Counted from the first letter of the stretch, positions 43,740 to 54,438 are shown. The stretch: DNA of 64,000 nucleotides from Psychrobacter sp. M13 (GCF_030718935.1 NZ_CP132194.1:1798001-1862000); one strand, 5' to 3'. A program made the numbers and translations. Notes: generated by a model not told the origin, from the letters alone.

Positions 43740-45788
43740 CTATTTATCAAACACACTACCCTGCTCAAGGGTAAGGTCTTCATCATGCTCTTGCATACGC
43801 CATGGCAAACTATTAGGCGACTCATTTAAGAAGTGCAAGTACTTTTCAAACTGATCAATGATGTCGTTGATGACAGACTCTGATTGATAGCCATATAGAT
43901 CATAGGTTTGGGCACCGCGGCGTAAGTACACTTGCGCTCGATGATAGTGATCTTGCGATAGCCCATTTTTTGAGTCATCTGAGTAATAATCAGGCGTATC
44001 ATAATGTGATAAGCGCACTTCATACCAAAACTCGACATCGTCACCACGTTGTAATTCCAATACTGCTCGATTATTAGTATCATCGTAGTTAACTTCAGGA
44101 ATCCAACCTGTCTCTTTAAATTTCTCTGCCACCTCAGTCATAGACGACATAACCGTACCTTTGATATAGTCCAGTACTTCCTCACGACTTGGTTGTTCGG
44201 TAATATAGTCAATACGGTCGCGCCATGATTCAAGTTTGAGCAGGTGCGGTGGTATATGATTGTCATTGGCCAAACTTTGATTACGATGACCCTCAATGCG
44301 TAGGGCACGCCACATGCCAAAGATAGAGATTAAAATAATAATGGCAAAAGGTAGAGCACTGACGATAGCCGCCGTTTGCAACGCTGTCAAACCACCTGCA
44401 ATTAACAGAACAGCAGCAACTGCGCCCTCTGTTACTACCCAAAATGAGCGCTGCCACCATGGTGTATCACTACGGCCACCAGCTGCTAGTGAGTCAATCA
44501 CTAGTGACCCTGAATCCGATGAAGTCACAAAAAAAGTGATAATTAACAATACCGTGATAGAAGATATTATCTGAGTAAAAGGCAGATTCTCTAATAATTT
44601 GAATAACGCAATCGCTTGGTTATTCTGCACGTCAGTGATTAAAGAGTCATACCCTTGAACCATAATCATATTAAGCGCAGTATCACCGAATACTGAAAAC
44701 CAAAAAAAGGTGAAAATAGTTGGCACCAGCATGACACCCGCGATGAACTCACGGATAGTACGGCCACGGCTGATTTTAGCGATAAACAAACCAACAAAAG
44801 GCGCCCAGGCAATCGTCCATGCAAAGATAAACAGTGTCCAACTACCAATCCAATCACTAGACTTGTAAGCTTGCAAACTAAAACTACGCTCAACGATATT
44901 ACCTAAATAACTGCCCGTGTTTTCCATAAAAGCGTTTAGAATAAATATCGTTGGACCCACAACGAATACAAAAATCATTAATGAAGTTGCCAGCACCATA
45001 TTCAAGATAGATAAGCGCTTGACCCCTTTGTCCATACCTGCCAACACTGATATCAGCGCCAAACCCGTCACCACTGCAATCGTAATCACTTGTACCGTTG
45101 TATTAACGGGGACTAAGTTAGGTAATAGATAATTTAAACCCGCATTAATTTGTGCGACAGATAGCCCTAAACTAGTGGCAATACCAAACATCGTCCCTAA
45201 AATTGCAAAGACATCAACCGTATGACCAATAGGACCATAGATTTTATCACCGATAAGTGGATAAAGAGTGGAACGTATAGACAAAGGCAAACCATGTCGA
45301 AAGGCGAAATAGGCCAGAGATAAACCAACAACCCCATAGATCGCCCAAATATGAAAGCCCCAATGAAAATAGGCGATCTGCATGGCTTCTTTAGCGGCAG
45401 CAATAGTTTCAGGCTGTGATAGTGGCGGACTCGCAAAATGTATTACTGGCTCGGCTACACCATAAAATAGTAGTGCAATACCGTAACCTGCTGAAAACAG
45501 CATCGCAAACCATTCGAGAAACTTATATTCCGCTTCGCCATGATCAGGACCGAGCTTGATACTGCCATAAGATGAAAACGCTAGCATAATGATAAAAATC
45601 AAAAATATAGCGACCGCTAGCATATAAAACCAGCCGAAAGTGTCGGTAATAAAATTGAGCACATTGCTGAATACTGCACCAGCAGCTTCTGGATTAATAG
45701 ACGTACCAATAACTAACAAAATCATAATGATAGCTGCTGGTATAAATACAGGCAGCAAGATGGTAGAACGAGAGGATCTATTTTCCAT
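43740..45788 (-). CDS. betT: BCCT family transporter, BetT-like (choline)
   Basis: Inner-membrane sodium- or proton-coupled importer of quaternary amines, 682 residues. It has twelve helices over residues 10-510, with the BCCT block LEWFAMLFSAGYGIALLFYGVAEPVIHFASPP. The family signature is LFIFAWTIAWAPFVGLFIAKISRGRTIREFI. A long cytosolic C-terminal tail of about 170 residues (VEFWYEVRLSHYDTPDY..., YLRRGAQTYDLYGYQSESVINDIIDQFEKYLHFLNE) is characteristic of BetT, where it governs osmotic response. Choline is the likely substrate, though no bet oxidation genes are in the window. Confidence 0.92.
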   Translation of the reverse strand: MENRSSRSTILLPVFIPAAIIMILLVIGTSINPEAAGAVFSNVLNFITDTFGWFYMLAVAIFLIFIIMLAFSSYGSIKLGPDHGEAEYKFLEWFAMLFSAGYGIALLFYGVAEPVIHFASPPLSQPETIAAAKEAMQIAYFHWGFHIWAIYGVVGLSLAYFAFRHGLPLSIRSTLYPLIGDKIYGPIGHTVDVFAILGTMFGIATSLGLSVAQINAGLNYLLPNLVPVNTTVQVITIAVVTGLALISVLAGMDKGVKRLSILNMVLATSLMIFVFVVGPTIFILNAFMENTGSYLGNIVERSFSLQAYKSSDWIGSWTLFIFAWTIAWAPFVGLFIAKISRGRTIREFIAGVMLVPTIFTFFWFSVFGDTALNMIMVQGYDSLITDVQNNQAIALFKLLENLPFTQIISSITVLLIITFFVTSSDSGSLVIDSLAAGGRSDTPWWQRSFWVVTEGAVAAVLLIAGGLTALQTAAIVSALPFAIIILISIFGMWRALRIEGHRNQSLANDNHIPPHLLKLESWRDRIDYITEQPSREEVLDYIKGTVMSSMTEVAEKFKETGWIPEVNYDDTNNRAVLELQRGDDVEFWYEVRLSHYDTPDYYSDDSKNGLSQDHYHRAQVYLRRGAQTYDLYGYQSESVINDIIDQFEKYLHFLNESPNSLPWRMQEHDEDLTLEQGSVFDK

Positions 45789-46016
45789 AAACGTGGTCTC
45801 TTATTATTATGGTAACAAGGTTCTATTAAAAGTTCTGTTACTAGCCTTAAGCATTGAGCACTTACAGCCACTGAATCCATATAACGATGCTATGCAGGTC
45901 ATAAAAAAGGTTGTAGGCGACAATAATTAACACAATCATTAGAAAAACCCCAGAAAACGACCTAACATATAACAATACATTAACATTTGTTACTAGACTG
46001 TTACCCAAAATTAAAA

Positions 46017-46038
46017 AAGGCAACTTGTCAGCTGCCTT
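46017..46038 (-). terminator. Terminator after hinT
   Basis: AAGGCA (46017-46022) pairs with TGCCTT (46033-46038), with further pairing inside. On the minus strand a run of T follows. It lies 38 bases past the hinT stop. Confidence 0.75.
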
Positions 46039-46075
46039 CTTCATAGTTAGATCATAAGTGCGTAGTCAAGATAGC

Positions 46076-46516
46076 TTACTCAATTATTTTTCCAGCAAGT
46101 TGCTGAGCTAATTTGGCCAGCTCTGCATTATCCGCTTGTGTGACCGCATGACGACCTAGCTCATGAATGCTGCTAGGGATAAGATGAATATGATAATGAA
46201 ACACCGTCTGTCCTGCCTCGCTACCATTAAGCTGCATTTGAACAATGCCTTCACGCGCAAATACTTGCCGCTGGGCTGCCATGACTTTTTTGGCAGTCAT
46301 AAGTATCGCCGACGCATATTCAGGCTCAAGGTCGGCCAAATCAACCGCTTTTTGTTTAGGGATCACGAGTACGTGACCCTTCGCTTGCGGCATTATATCC
46401 ATAAAGGCGAGCGTTTTATCATCTTCATAAACTTTGTGGTAAGGAATATCACCATCAAGCATTTTGGCAAAGATATTATTATCGTCATAAGTCGCTATTG
46501 ATTGAGTCTGGCTCAT
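46076..46516 (-). CDS. hinT: HIT family protein (HinT-like purine nucleoside phosphoramidase)
   Basis: Cytosolic hydrolase of nucleoside phosphoramidates and related nucleotidyl adducts, 146 residues. FAKMLDGDIPYHKVYEDDKTLAFMDIMPQAKGHVLVIPKQKAVDLADLEPEYA is typical of the HinT/Hit branch. The histidine triad is QTVFHYHIHLIPSS (HxHxH). Length is normal. Alone on its strand after a terminator-bounded gap. Confidence 0.93.
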   Translation of the reverse strand: MSQTQSIATYDDNNIFAKMLDGDIPYHKVYEDDKTLAFMDIMPQAKGHVLVIPKQKAVDLADLEPEYASAILMTAKKVMAAQRQVFAREGIVQMQLNGSEAGQTVFHYHIHLIPSSIHELGRHAVTQADNAELAKLAQQLAGKIIE

Positions 46517-46672
46517 GGTTAATCCTTTAGTTGTTAATAATGATATCTACGATATAGTGGACGAATTTTTATGCTAGTTCAAGTGTTGTCTCATCCAAAA
46601 AACTCTAAATTGATGGCGAGATAATCCATAAAAAATGTTATATTAGTAGGCTATTTTTATAACCTTGAGCTT

Positions 46673-47425
46673 ATGAATTTGACTGTTTCGCAGACTGAAC
46701 CCATTGACATTACAGATACTCATATCGAGTCCTATGAGGATATGCCGCATAATAATGTGATAGATAATGTTGATACCGATAACAAGCAATCCATCGACCC
46801 CAACGCTATTATTTTGACCGAGGTGTTGACCGATAGCGCTATTGCTTGGCGTATTCATAACTGTAAAGTTAGCAAAAAGACCGTAACGCAAAACTTACCA
46901 CTGCAGTTTTTGTATCATTACGATAGTCTAGATAACGTGATTAAACAGGCGAATCCATTAACACCCAAACTATTAGCGCAGTTTAATACGCCGATGACGG
47001 CAACTGAGGCTGCGCAACTTATTGGCATTGATGCGGCATTAATCTCTAGCCCTTGGCATGTCAAAGTAACAGGATCATTAGTGGTGTTTAGTGAAGCGCT
47101 ACAATTAGCAGTACGGCTGCATTGGACCAATACGGGTAAAGCGACCGAGCAGCTTTACACCAAAGATGCCGCTGATGCGCTAGTAGCCGCCTTTAAAGAG
47201 TGGCAGTTCTTTGGTCGTATTGATGTGCTATACAAAAGTGCGAAGCAGGCTTTGATCAGTGTAGACGAAAGCGCTATAGATAACGCACAAGTACTCACTA
47301 TCGAGGCAAGCACTGACTATCAGTACTTACCAGCGCCTCACGCCCTACTCGTTATTGCCAAATTAGAAGCGGATAAAGAACAACTACCTTGGTTTGAATC
47401 GGCTATCTTAGAGCGTCTTGAATAG
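46673..47425 (+). CDS. Conserved-looking protein of unknown function
   Basis: Protein of 250 residues that I do not recognise. Residues 1-45 are acidic and low complexity (HIESYEDMPHNNVIDNVDTDNKQ). The rest looks folded: ILTEVLTDSAIAWRIHNCKVSKKTVTQNLPLQFLYHYDSLDNVIKQANPLTPKLLAQFNTPMTATEAAQLIGIDAAL, then mixed strands and helices ending LVIAKLEADKEQLPWFESAILERLE. There is no signal peptide, membrane helix or metal motif. Codon use looks like the neighbours, so it is probably a native core or genus-specific gene. It lies upstream of ilvD with a 213-base gap. Confidence 0.8.
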   Translation: MNLTVSQTEPIDITDTHIESYEDMPHNNVIDNVDTDNKQSIDPNAIILTEVLTDSAIAWRIHNCKVSKKTVTQNLPLQFLYHYDSLDNVIKQANPLTPKLLAQFNTPMTATEAAQLIGIDAALISSPWHVKVTGSLVVFSEALQLAVRLHWTNTGKATEQLYTKDAADALVAAFKEWQFFGRIDVLYKSAKQALISVDESAIDNAQVLTIEASTDYQYLPAPHALLVIAKLEADKEQLPWFESAILERLE

Positions 47426-47638
47426 TGTTAACCGAAATACCTATGTGCGCTTCAACGATCTTAAAACTATCCGCTGATTGTTTTGACTTACTGATAGCTG
47501 ATGGTAAGGTAGCCACTTAGTATTATTCACTTGTCCTCACTGTTTATAAAAAGCACAATAATCATAAAAGTCACAACAACTTTATTATATTTGTAGGTGA
47601 AAACTTAAGTCACCTCGACTAATCGCAAGGAATCTCAC

Positions 47639-49525
47639 ATGGATTATCGCTCAAAGACCTCAACTGGCGGTCGTAATATGGCGGGTGCTCGTGCACTATG
47701 GCGCGCCACTGGCATGACTGATAGCGACTTTGGCAAACCTATTATCGCCATTTCAAACTCTTTTACCCAGTTTGTACCAGGGCATGTACACCTAAAAGAC
47801 TTAGGTCAGCTGGTCGCGCGTGAAATTGAAAAAGCAGGCGGTGTGGCAAAAGAGTTCAATACTATCGCGGTCGATGATGGTATTGCCATGGGTCACAGTG
47901 GCATGCTGTACTCTCTACCGAGCCGTGACTTAATTGCAGACTCTGTCGAATATATGGTCAATGCCCACTGCGCCGATGCATTAGTGTGTATCTCTAACTG
48001 CGATAAAATCACTCCCGGTATGTTGATGGCAGCCATGCGTCTCAATATTCCAGTGGTATTTATATCTGGTGGCCCGATGGAGGCTGGCAAGATTGTCGCC
48101 AGTACCGTCGGTAAAAGCCATAATAATGAAGACAGCAATGACAGTGCCATTCGTAAGCTTGATCTCGTCGATGCGATGATGGATGCGGCTGACGATAGCA
48201 TTAGTGATGAGGATGTTGCTGCTATCGAAGCTTCAGCTTGTCCTACTTGTGGCTCATGCTCGGGCATGTTTACCGCCAACTCAATGAACTGTTTGACCGA
48301 AGCATTAGGATTGGCACTACCGGGTAATGGCTCGCTACTTGCCACCCACTCACTACGTCGTGAGCTATTTTTAGAAGCAGGTCGTACTATTGTATCTCTT
48401 GCCAAGCGTCGCTATGAGCAAGATGATGATTCAGTACTACCACGCTCTATCGCGAGCAAAGCGGCGTTTGAGAATGCAATGACGTTAGATATCGCTATGG
48501 GCGGCTCGACGAATACTATTTTGCATCTGCTAGCCGCTGCTAATGAAGCAGAAGTCGACTTTAAGATGCATGATATTGACCGTTTGAGTCGCGGTGTACC
48601 TTGTCTGGCAAAAGTAGCGCCAGCTTCACAAAAATATCATATGGAAGATGTGCATCGTGCTGGTGGTGTCTTTGCGCTGTTAGCAGAGCTGGATCGGGCA
48701 GGATTATTAAAAACGGATTTACCTACTATTCATAGCGCTACGATGAAAGAGGCGATTGATAAGTGGGATATTATGAATCCTGATAATAGCGAGGCACGAG
48801 CACGCTATATTGCTGCTCCTGGTGGTGTGCGTACCACGCAGGCCTTCTCACAATCTCAGGAATGGTCAAACCTCGACGTCAATCGTGAGTCAGGCTGTAT
48901 CCGTAGTGCTCAGCATGCTTATTCATCAGATGGTGGCTTGGCAGTGCTTTATGGCAATATCGCTGAACGTGGCTGTGTGGTCAAGACCGCAGGCGTTGAT
49001 GACAGTATCTTAGTATTTACAGGTCGTGCACGACTTTTTGAATCTCAAGATGATGCGGTAGCTGCAGTACTTGACGACCAAATCGTCGCTGGTGACGTAG
49101 TAATCATTCGTTATGAAGGTCCAAAAGGTGGCCCTGGTATGCAGGAAATGCTCTATCCGACTACCTATCTTAAATCTAAAGGATTAGGTAAAGAGTGTGC
49201 CCTACTTACCGATGGAAGATTTTCAGGTGGTACCTCAGGACTATCGATTGGTCATGCCAGCCCTGAAGCTGCTGAAGGTGGCGCTATTGGTTTAGTTGCT
49301 GAGGGCGATACTATTCATATTGATATCCCGAACCGTACCATTAATATGCTGGTTGACGATGCTGAATTGGTCGCGCGCCGTGAGGAAATGGAAAGCCGTG
49401 GTAGTCAGGCATGGAAACCTGTCAGTCGCGTACGTCATGTGACTCCTGCACTTCGAGCCTATGCCGCGATGACGACTAGTGCTGATACTGGCGCTGTGCG
49501 TGATGTCAGTCAAGTTGAGCGTTAG
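47639..49525 (+). CDS. ilvD: Dihydroxy-acid dehydratase
   Basis: Iron-sulfur enzyme for the penultimate step of valine and isoleucine synthesis. The 628-residue protein starts [26 protein letters not shown]. Cluster and metal ligands lie in [35 protein letters not shown] and [52 protein letters not shown] and [25 protein letters not shown] complete the family pattern. ATG 47639 follows AAGGAATCTCAC. A strong terminator lies 41 bases past the stop. No leader-peptide attenuator was seen upstream. Confidence 0.97.
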   Translation: MDYRSKTSTGGRNMAGARALWRATGMTDSDFGKPIIAISNSFTQFVPGHVHLKDLGQLVAREIEKAGGVAKEFNTIAVDDGIAMGHSGMLYSLPSRDLIADSVEYMVNAHCADALVCISNCDKITPGMLMAAMRLNIPVVFISGGPMEAGKIVASTVGKSHNNEDSNDSAIRKLDLVDAMMDAADDSISDEDVAAIEASACPTCGSCSGMFTANSMNCLTEALGLALPGNGSLLATHSLRRELFLEAGRTIVSLAKRRYEQDDDSVLPRSIASKAAFENAMTLDIAMGGSTNTILHLLAAANEAEVDFKMHDIDRLSRGVPCLAKVAPASQKYHMEDVHRAGGVFALLAELDRAGLLKTDLPTIHSATMKEAIDKWDIMNPDNSEARARYIAAPGGVRTTQAFSQSQEWSNLDVNRESGCIRSAQHAYSSDGGLAVLYGNIAERGCVVKTAGVDDSILVFTGRARLFESQDDAVAAVLDDQIVAGDVVIIRYEGPKGGPGMQEMLYPTTYLKSKGLGKECALLTDGRFSGGTSGLSIGHASPEAAEGGAIGLVAEGDTIHIDIPNRTINMLVDDAELVARREEMESRGSQAWKPVSRVRHVTPALRAYAAMTTSADTGAVRDVSQVER

Positions 49526-49566
49526 GATCTATTTATAGTTTTACTTAAAGAGTATCATTCAATATT

Positions 49567-49592
49567 AAGCCAGCGCTATGCTGGCTTTTTTT
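49567..49592 (+). terminator. Terminator after ilvD
   Basis: AAGCCAGC (49567-49574) pairs with GCTGGCTT (49580-49587), a 5-base loop followed by a run of T. Confidence 0.9.
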
Positions 49593-49738
49593 GTGGCTCA
49601 TTATTTATATAGCTGACTATTTGTATAGCTATTGATGGGCAACTACCAAAAACCAACGTAATCTAAGCTCTGATAACGTTTTTTTGCTTAATATTTTTAT
49701 TTTTTGCGTCATTATAAATAACTTTTTATCATTAGGGC

Positions 49739-51004
49739 GTGCCTGCAAAGCTGATGCTTGAAAATTATAATTTACTCTTATTAATTGGTGGTTTTGCGTT
49801 TTTACTTGGCGCTCTGTTTCCTATTATCTTTAGACGCACCCCTATCTCCTTGCCTATTTTACAAGTTCTATTCGGTATGACGATAGGGTATTGGTGGACG
49901 GGTCTAACGTTTTTAGACCCTATTGATAATGGCTTAGCGATTGAAAAAATCACTGAGATTGTGGTACTAGTCTCGCTGGTTGGCGCGGGTATCAAGATTG
50001 ATACTGATCTGACCTGGCAGCTATGGCGGCCTACTATGCGCTTGCTGCTTATTACAATGCCCATTTGTATTTTTACCATGGCGGTACTCGGCTATTATAC
50101 TTTTGGCCTGAGTATTGGTGCCGCTATTTTACTTGGTGCGGTACTAGCGCCTACCGACCCAGTATTAGCCGCTAGCATCCAAGTTGGACCCCCTAATACA
50201 GGCGGTGAAGATACGACGCGCTTTACCTTGACCTCTGAGGCTGGACTCAATGATGGTCTGGCGTTCCCTTTTGTCTATTTAGCCATCAAAGTAGCCGAAG
50301 CTTTTAGCGAGGGCAAGCGCTTCACCAGTGAGATGCTATGGTCATGGTTCACCCAAGACGTACTATGGCAAATCGGCGCAGGCGTCATTGTTGGCATAGT
50401 CGTGGGTAAAGTATTAGCAAAAATAGTATTTTCAAAACATACCAAAGATACAGCGCTCTCACAAGGCTATGTGGTGATCGCGCTGACGCTGCTCGCTTAT
50501 GGCTTGGCTGAGTATATACATAGCTATGGCTTTATTGCTGTATTTGTCGCCGCTTTTGCCTTTCGGCGCTCAGAGTGTGAGCATGAGTATCATGAAAAAC
50601 TCCATGACTTTGCTGAACAGTCCGAGGGTTTACTCATGTCACTAGTACTTGTAGGCTTTGGGATATTAATCGGTCAAGGCTTACAATCTGGTATTGAGCT
50701 GACTTGGAAAGTATATGCAGTCAGCTTAGCATTTTTAGTATTTATACGTCCTTTAGGTGGGATTATTGCTCTATCAGGCTTAGATATGCACCGAACCGAA
50801 AAATATGCTATATCAGCATTAGGTATCCGTGGTATCGGTACCTTATATTACTTATCTTATGCCTTAAATCAAGGTTACTTCGCTGATGATGATGCACTTA
50901 AATTATGGATTGTTTGCTCTATTGTTATCTTAGCCTCAATCTTCGTTCATGGATTAAGTGCGCCAAGTTTATTGAAAATGACGCCAAAAAATCCTCATAA
51001 TTAA
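49739..51004 (+). CDS. NhaP-type cation/proton antiporter (CPA1)
   Basis: Inner-membrane sodium- or potassium-proton antiporter of about 416-421 residues with 12-13 helices. The CPA1 motifs are ILLGAVLAPTDPVLAASIQVG and TLTSEAGLNDGLAFPFVYLAIKVAE, the latter with the ND pair of the ion site. ALGIRGIGTLYYLSYALNQG near the C-terminus is also typical. The start is GTG 49739 or ATG 49754; AGGG upstream is too close to the first and far from the second. No regulatory C-terminal domain is present. It may contribute to salt or pH tolerance together with the betaine transporters. Confidence 0.88.
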   Translation: MPAKLMLENYNLLLLIGGFAFLLGALFPIIFRRTPISLPILQVLFGMTIGYWWTGLTFLDPIDNGLAIEKITEIVVLVSLVGAGIKIDTDLTWQLWRPTMRLLLITMPICIFTMAVLGYYTFGLSIGAAILLGAVLAPTDPVLAASIQVGPPNTGGEDTTRFTLTSEAGLNDGLAFPFVYLAIKVAEAFSEGKRFTSEMLWSWFTQDVLWQIGAGVIVGIVVGKVLAKIVFSKHTKDTALSQGYVVIALTLLAYGLAEYIHSYGFIAVFVAAFAFRRSECEHEYHEKLHDFAEQSEGLLMSLVLVGFGILIGQGLQSGIELTWKVYAVSLAFLVFIRPLGGIIALSGLDMHRTEKYAISALGIRGIGTLYYLSYALNQGYFADDDALKLWIVCSIVILASIFVHGLSAPSLLKMTPKNPHN

Positions 51005-51050
51005 TGGCTTTTTTATACTTAATATTAGGGCGTTGTTGCATTCAATAATT

Positions 51051-52427
51051 TTATTCATTAGTTTTATCAACTAAAGCTAATATTGCTTCTGTCAATGCAA
51101 ATTGACGAATATCGTTTAGCATAGTGACATCAAAATTATGGACAAAAGCAAACGATAATTGGCGCGTCGGCTCACACCACGCTACCGAACCGTTATAGCC
51201 CATATGTCCAAAGCCCTGCTCAGCGTTATTATTGCAGATACTAAATAGTCGGTGATAACCTAGACGCCAGCTCATTTCTGCTGGCATGACTGCATCCATG
51301 CCCGTCACTTGCAGCGCTGATAATTGCTCAAAGGTGCGGCTATCAATCAAGGTTTTACCTTGCCATACGCCGCCATTCGCCAGCATAGCGTAAATCGTTG
51401 CTAATGCCTGAGCTGAGACAACACCATTTGCTGCTGGAATGACCGCTTGCATCACTTGCTCATCATAGTAGTCAATAGGCTGTTTACTCGCAGGAACTAA
51501 CGCCGCTCGGTAGTTATTAGCATTGATACTGCCATGACTAAAATATAAGCGATTAATTTGCACAGCATTGAGCTTATCGTCAGCTAAGTTGAGCTGTTTA
51601 TCGGTGGCTTGCTGTAGCCAACATGGATAACTCGCTAGCTGCTGATAGGTTTGCATAGTAGCTTCAGAGTCCACTTTTAGAGTCGGCTTATGGCGTTTTT
51701 TGCCCAGTTGTGAGTTATTACCTTTGTCTGCGGTAAAGTCTTTGGTCAGCTTGGCTACTTCACCAACACGCTCAGTTGGCACACCAAAGTAACAACTGTC
51801 CGCAATGCCCAAAGGAGTCGTTAAATAATGCTTTAGTGCTTTAGCCAAGCTCATCTCGCTAACAATCTCTATCAAACCACCCAATATCCAACCATAAACC
51901 AAAGCGCTGTAGGCAGAGTGATAAGCTGCTGACGACTTTTCATCTTGACTAGGTGTCGTCAACGGCATAGCCGCCACTAGATCAACCATCTTATCCCAGT
52001 CGAGCAGTGTTTCGTTATCGACGTCAATAGTACTGATTGCAAACAGATCAGCTTGATGCGACATCAGCATCCGCAGCGTTATATCAGCTTTACCATTGGC
52101 GGCAAATGCAGGCCAGTACTCAGCAATTGGCGTATCGTACGCAAGCCGTTGCTGCGAGACCAATACGTGAGCCAAAGTTGCCAATACACCTTTACCTGTC
52201 GAGAAATTCAGTGATAAAGTATCAGCTTGCCAAGGCATGTCTATTTGCGCCATACCGACACTGGCTTGTGCGATGCATTGACCCGCTTGATAAACCATTA
52301 AAGACCCGCCAGCTGGCGCATCATCTAGCTGCAAATCAATTAGCAGTTGTTGTAAGTGTTGCTGCAACTCAGTGTTACTAAAAACGATGTTCTCATTATG
52401 GGTCATAGCTGTCTCATTGCAGTTCAT
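51051..52427 (-). CDS. Beta-lactamase-fold serine hydrolase (esterase-like)
   Basis: Cytosolic member of the penicillin-binding/beta-lactamase superfamily, 458 residues and without a signal peptide. The nucleophile motif is FSTGKGVLAT (SxxK). The general-base Tyr is in AAYHSAYSALVYGWILGGLIEIVS, and TLRMLMSHQADLF is typical of EstB-like esterases. The third motif region is GHMGYNGSVAWCEP, with HxG in place of KTG. This suggests an esterase or similar rather than an antibiotic-hydrolysing enzyme. ATG 52427 or the in-frame ATG 52406 (preceded by TGAGA) is the start. Confidence 0.83.
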   Translation of the reverse strand: MNCNETAMTHNENIVFSNTELQQHLQQLLIDLQLDDAPAGGSLMVYQAGQCIAQASVGMAQIDMPWQADTLSLNFSTGKGVLATLAHVLVSQQRLAYDTPIAEYWPAFAANGKADITLRMLMSHQADLFAISTIDVDNETLLDWDKMVDLVAAMPLTTPSQDEKSSAAYHSAYSALVYGWILGGLIEIVSEMSLAKALKHYLTTPLGIADSCYFGVPTERVGEVAKLTKDFTADKGNNSQLGKKRHKPTLKVDSEATMQTYQQLASYPCWLQQATDKQLNLADDKLNAVQINRLYFSHGSINANNYRAALVPASKQPIDYYDEQVMQAVIPAANGVVSAQALATIYAMLANGGVWQGKTLIDSRTFEQLSALQVTGMDAVMPAEMSWRLGYHRLFSICNNNAEQGFGHMGYNGSVAWCEPTRQLSFAFVHNFDVTMLNDIRQFALTEAILALVDKTNE

Positions 52428-52532
52428 CTATAGATGGATCAGTAGCGAATAGTAAAACAGGCCACTTAATAGTTGCCTGTTTTATGAAATAAAATTTTAT
52501 AAAGAAGCTTATAAATTCAGAAGCTTTTAAGC

Positions 52533-53150
52533 TTAGCGCGGTACAAGCAAACGGTTATGCGCCTCTTCCTCTAAGCTTGTCAGCCCATGATCATAGCCAT
52601 GCTTCATTGCCGTATCCATTTTGCGACCACGCAACCAACCAGAACGCAGCGTCATTGCAGCGCCTACTCTATTGCCAGAGCCACAATGCATCGCTATTTT
52701 TTTGCCATGATACTGACGTAATAGCTTGTCAAACGCTAATATCTTAAGCTGCTTTAGATCCTCTGCGCCACTGATAGGCAGGTGCTCATAGGCCATACCC
52801 GCTTGTTGCACAGCAGCGGCTTCATCAAAGTCTAGCTCAGTATCAGGCTGTAGGTTAATCACTAGCTCAACGCCAGCATCTGCTAGCGCTTGCACTTTTT
52901 TATCATCCAATGCTCCGCAAACGATAGTCTGCTCATTTGGGCGATAATAAGGACTCAACGTCGCAGATAGATTGACAGTGTTATCAGCATCAAGATAGAT
53001 CACACCCTCTTCGCTATTATCGACCTTTTCACTATTATCTATCTCTTTGCCATTGAAAGTATCGTTAGCCGCCATTTGGTCTTGGCTATTTCCAACTTGA
53101 TTACTTTGAGCTTGATTGCTCTTATCTTGATTACTTTGCGTCATAGTCAT
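52533..53150 (-). CDS. DUF442/BLH-type phosphatase-like protein
   Basis: Dual-specificity-phosphatase-like protein of 205 residues. After an Asn/Gln/Ser-rich tail of about 65 residues comes TLSPYYRPNEQTIVCGALDDKKVQALADAGVELVINLQPD. YEHLPISGAEDL is next, then the P-loop MHCGSGNRVGAAM (Cys-x5-Arg, with Arg in NRVGA). This matches the 'beta-lactamase hydrolase-like' DUF442 family, whose members are linked to sulfide metabolism or act as phosphatases; the role here is unknown. It lies 47 bases downstream of the MaoC gene, possibly in one operon. Confidence 0.85.
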   Translation of the reverse strand: MTMTQSNQDKSNQAQSNQVGNSQDQMAANDTFNGKEIDNSEKVDNSEEGVIYLDADNTVNLSATLSPYYRPNEQTIVCGALDDKKVQALADAGVELVINLQPDTELDFDEAAAVQQAGMAYEHLPISGAEDLKQLKILAFDKLLRQYHGKKIAMHCGSGNRVGAAMTLRSGWLRGRKMDTAMKHGYDHGLTSLEEEAHNRLLVPR

Positions 53151-53197
53151 AGTTCTATAAAGTTGCGATCGCTTGTTAGTTGTTAATGGTTATAAGA

Positions 53198-54121
53198 TTA
53201 GGCCTTTTCTTTATTAACTAAATTTAGGTGACCTGTTAGATGCGGCTTATCATTTTTGGCACTATATAAACCGAATACACAGTTGTCCTCAGCACTCTTA
53301 AGCTTAGCAACGGGCTCAGCGATCAGCTCAACCTCGGATGGCAAGAAGATCGGTAGCTTAAATGCCACGACAGCGCTACAAGCCTCTGGTAGCTCGCCCA
53401 TCATCGCTAGACACTTAGCTTTAGACCACATGCCATGGGCGATAGCTTTAGGAAAACCAAAAGCTTTGGCTGATAAAGGATGCAGGTGAATCAAATTAAA
53501 ATCACCCGAAACAAATGCATAACGACGACCCATATCTTCAGGGACTTCAAATATCTTATGGACGCCCGCCTCATCAATCATTGGCTTGACGGTCACAGGA
53601 CGCGGCGCACTTTTCTTGATGGCAGCGCTATCGCCTTTTTTGTTACTACGCGCCAAGTAAGTTGACGACCCTTGCCAAATAATATCCTCTTGCGACTTAA
53701 CAATGGTCACAAAGTCAAACTGCTGCCCCTGCGCATGATCGCGTAGGTTTGCAAAACTGACTGACATACTGACAGTCTCGCGCTCTCCAATGGGGCGATA
53801 CTGCGTCACAGTATTATCGACATGTACTAGCCCTAATAGCGCAAAAGGGAACGGCTCTTTAACCATCATGTTCATCTGCAGCGCTTGTGATAATACTGAA
53901 AAATAAGTAATCGGCACTTTACCATTATCCAAAAACCCACAAATCTTGCGATAATCATCGAGATTATCTTGATCAATATGCATATCATCGACGCTATAAG
54001 TGGCTTGTGGCAGCTGATCCTTGCTAACTTTGCCACTATTACCGATAGGCAGTAAGCTCTTGATGATATTAGCGTAAGTGGTATGCGCTTTAGGAAGAGC
54101 ATCAAAATTTTTATCTGACAT
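53198..54121 (-). CDS. MaoC-family (R)-enoyl hydratase/dehydratase
   Basis: Hot-dog-fold hydratase of 307 residues acting on enoyl thioesters. The N-terminal half is a degenerate hot-dog. The C-terminal MaoC domain has RYAFVSGDFNLIHLHPLSAKAFGFPKAIAHGMWSKAKCLAMMGEL, with the catalytic Asp-x4-His pattern (GDFNLIHLHP). The two-domain layout and its place beside a long FabG and a divergent thiolase resemble HtdX of mycobacteria. A terminator-like hairpin separates it from fabG upstream, so it may have its own promoter. Confidence 0.88.
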   Translation of the reverse strand: MSDKNFDALPKAHTTYANIIKSLLPIGNSGKVSKDQLPQATYSVDDMHIDQDNLDDYRKICGFLDNGKVPITYFSVLSQALQMNMMVKEPFPFALLGLVHVDNTVTQYRPIGERETVSMSVSFANLRDHAQGQQFDFVTIVKSQEDIIWQGSSTYLARSNKKGDSAAIKKSAPRPVTVKPMIDEAGVHKIFEVPEDMGRRYAFVSGDFNLIHLHPLSAKAFGFPKAIAHGMWSKAKCLAMMGELPEACSAVVAFKLPIFLPSEVELIAEPVAKLKSAEDNCVFGLYSAKNDKPHLTGHLNLVNKEKA

Positions 54122-54438
54122 AAGTGAGTCCTAGATATTTTTTATTAAGAAGTGATTATATGAAGCGTTTTAAAATAGTTGAGCGTTAGATTTATTTTAC
54201 AGTATTTCTAGGAACAATTCATAGCATAACAACTTGAATGAGTACTAAATAAATAATATAAAAAAAGCCACCCGTAGGCAGCTTTATCGATCTTCATCGG
54301 CGTATTTTTGGTAAGCAATTATTACTTTCAACATAGTTTAAAAGTAGCCTTAAAAAGTAATCATTAAGCTAACTCCACTTGTAACTATAGTCAAAAGCAA
54401 TAGTATTAGAGATCAATAATGTTAAAGAGCCACAGCTT
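54122..54438. other. Intergenic region between fabG and the MaoC gene
   Basis: It contains the hairpin listed at 54266-54283. The remainder is AT-rich and should hold a minus-strand promoter for the MaoC gene, not identified. Confidence 0.4.
54266..54283 (-). terminator. Terminator after the long fabG
   Basis: On the minus strand AGCTGCC-TACG-GGTGGCT forms a 7-bp stem including two G-U pairs, followed by seven T. Confidence 0.75.

Noticed and set aside
47893-48405. Minus-strand frame of 170 codons inside ilvD
   Set aside because: Antisense to a strongly conserved gene; composition reflects ilvD codons.
53256-53665. Plus-strand frames opposite the MaoC gene
   Set aside because: Shadows of a clear hot-dog-fold gene on the minus strand.
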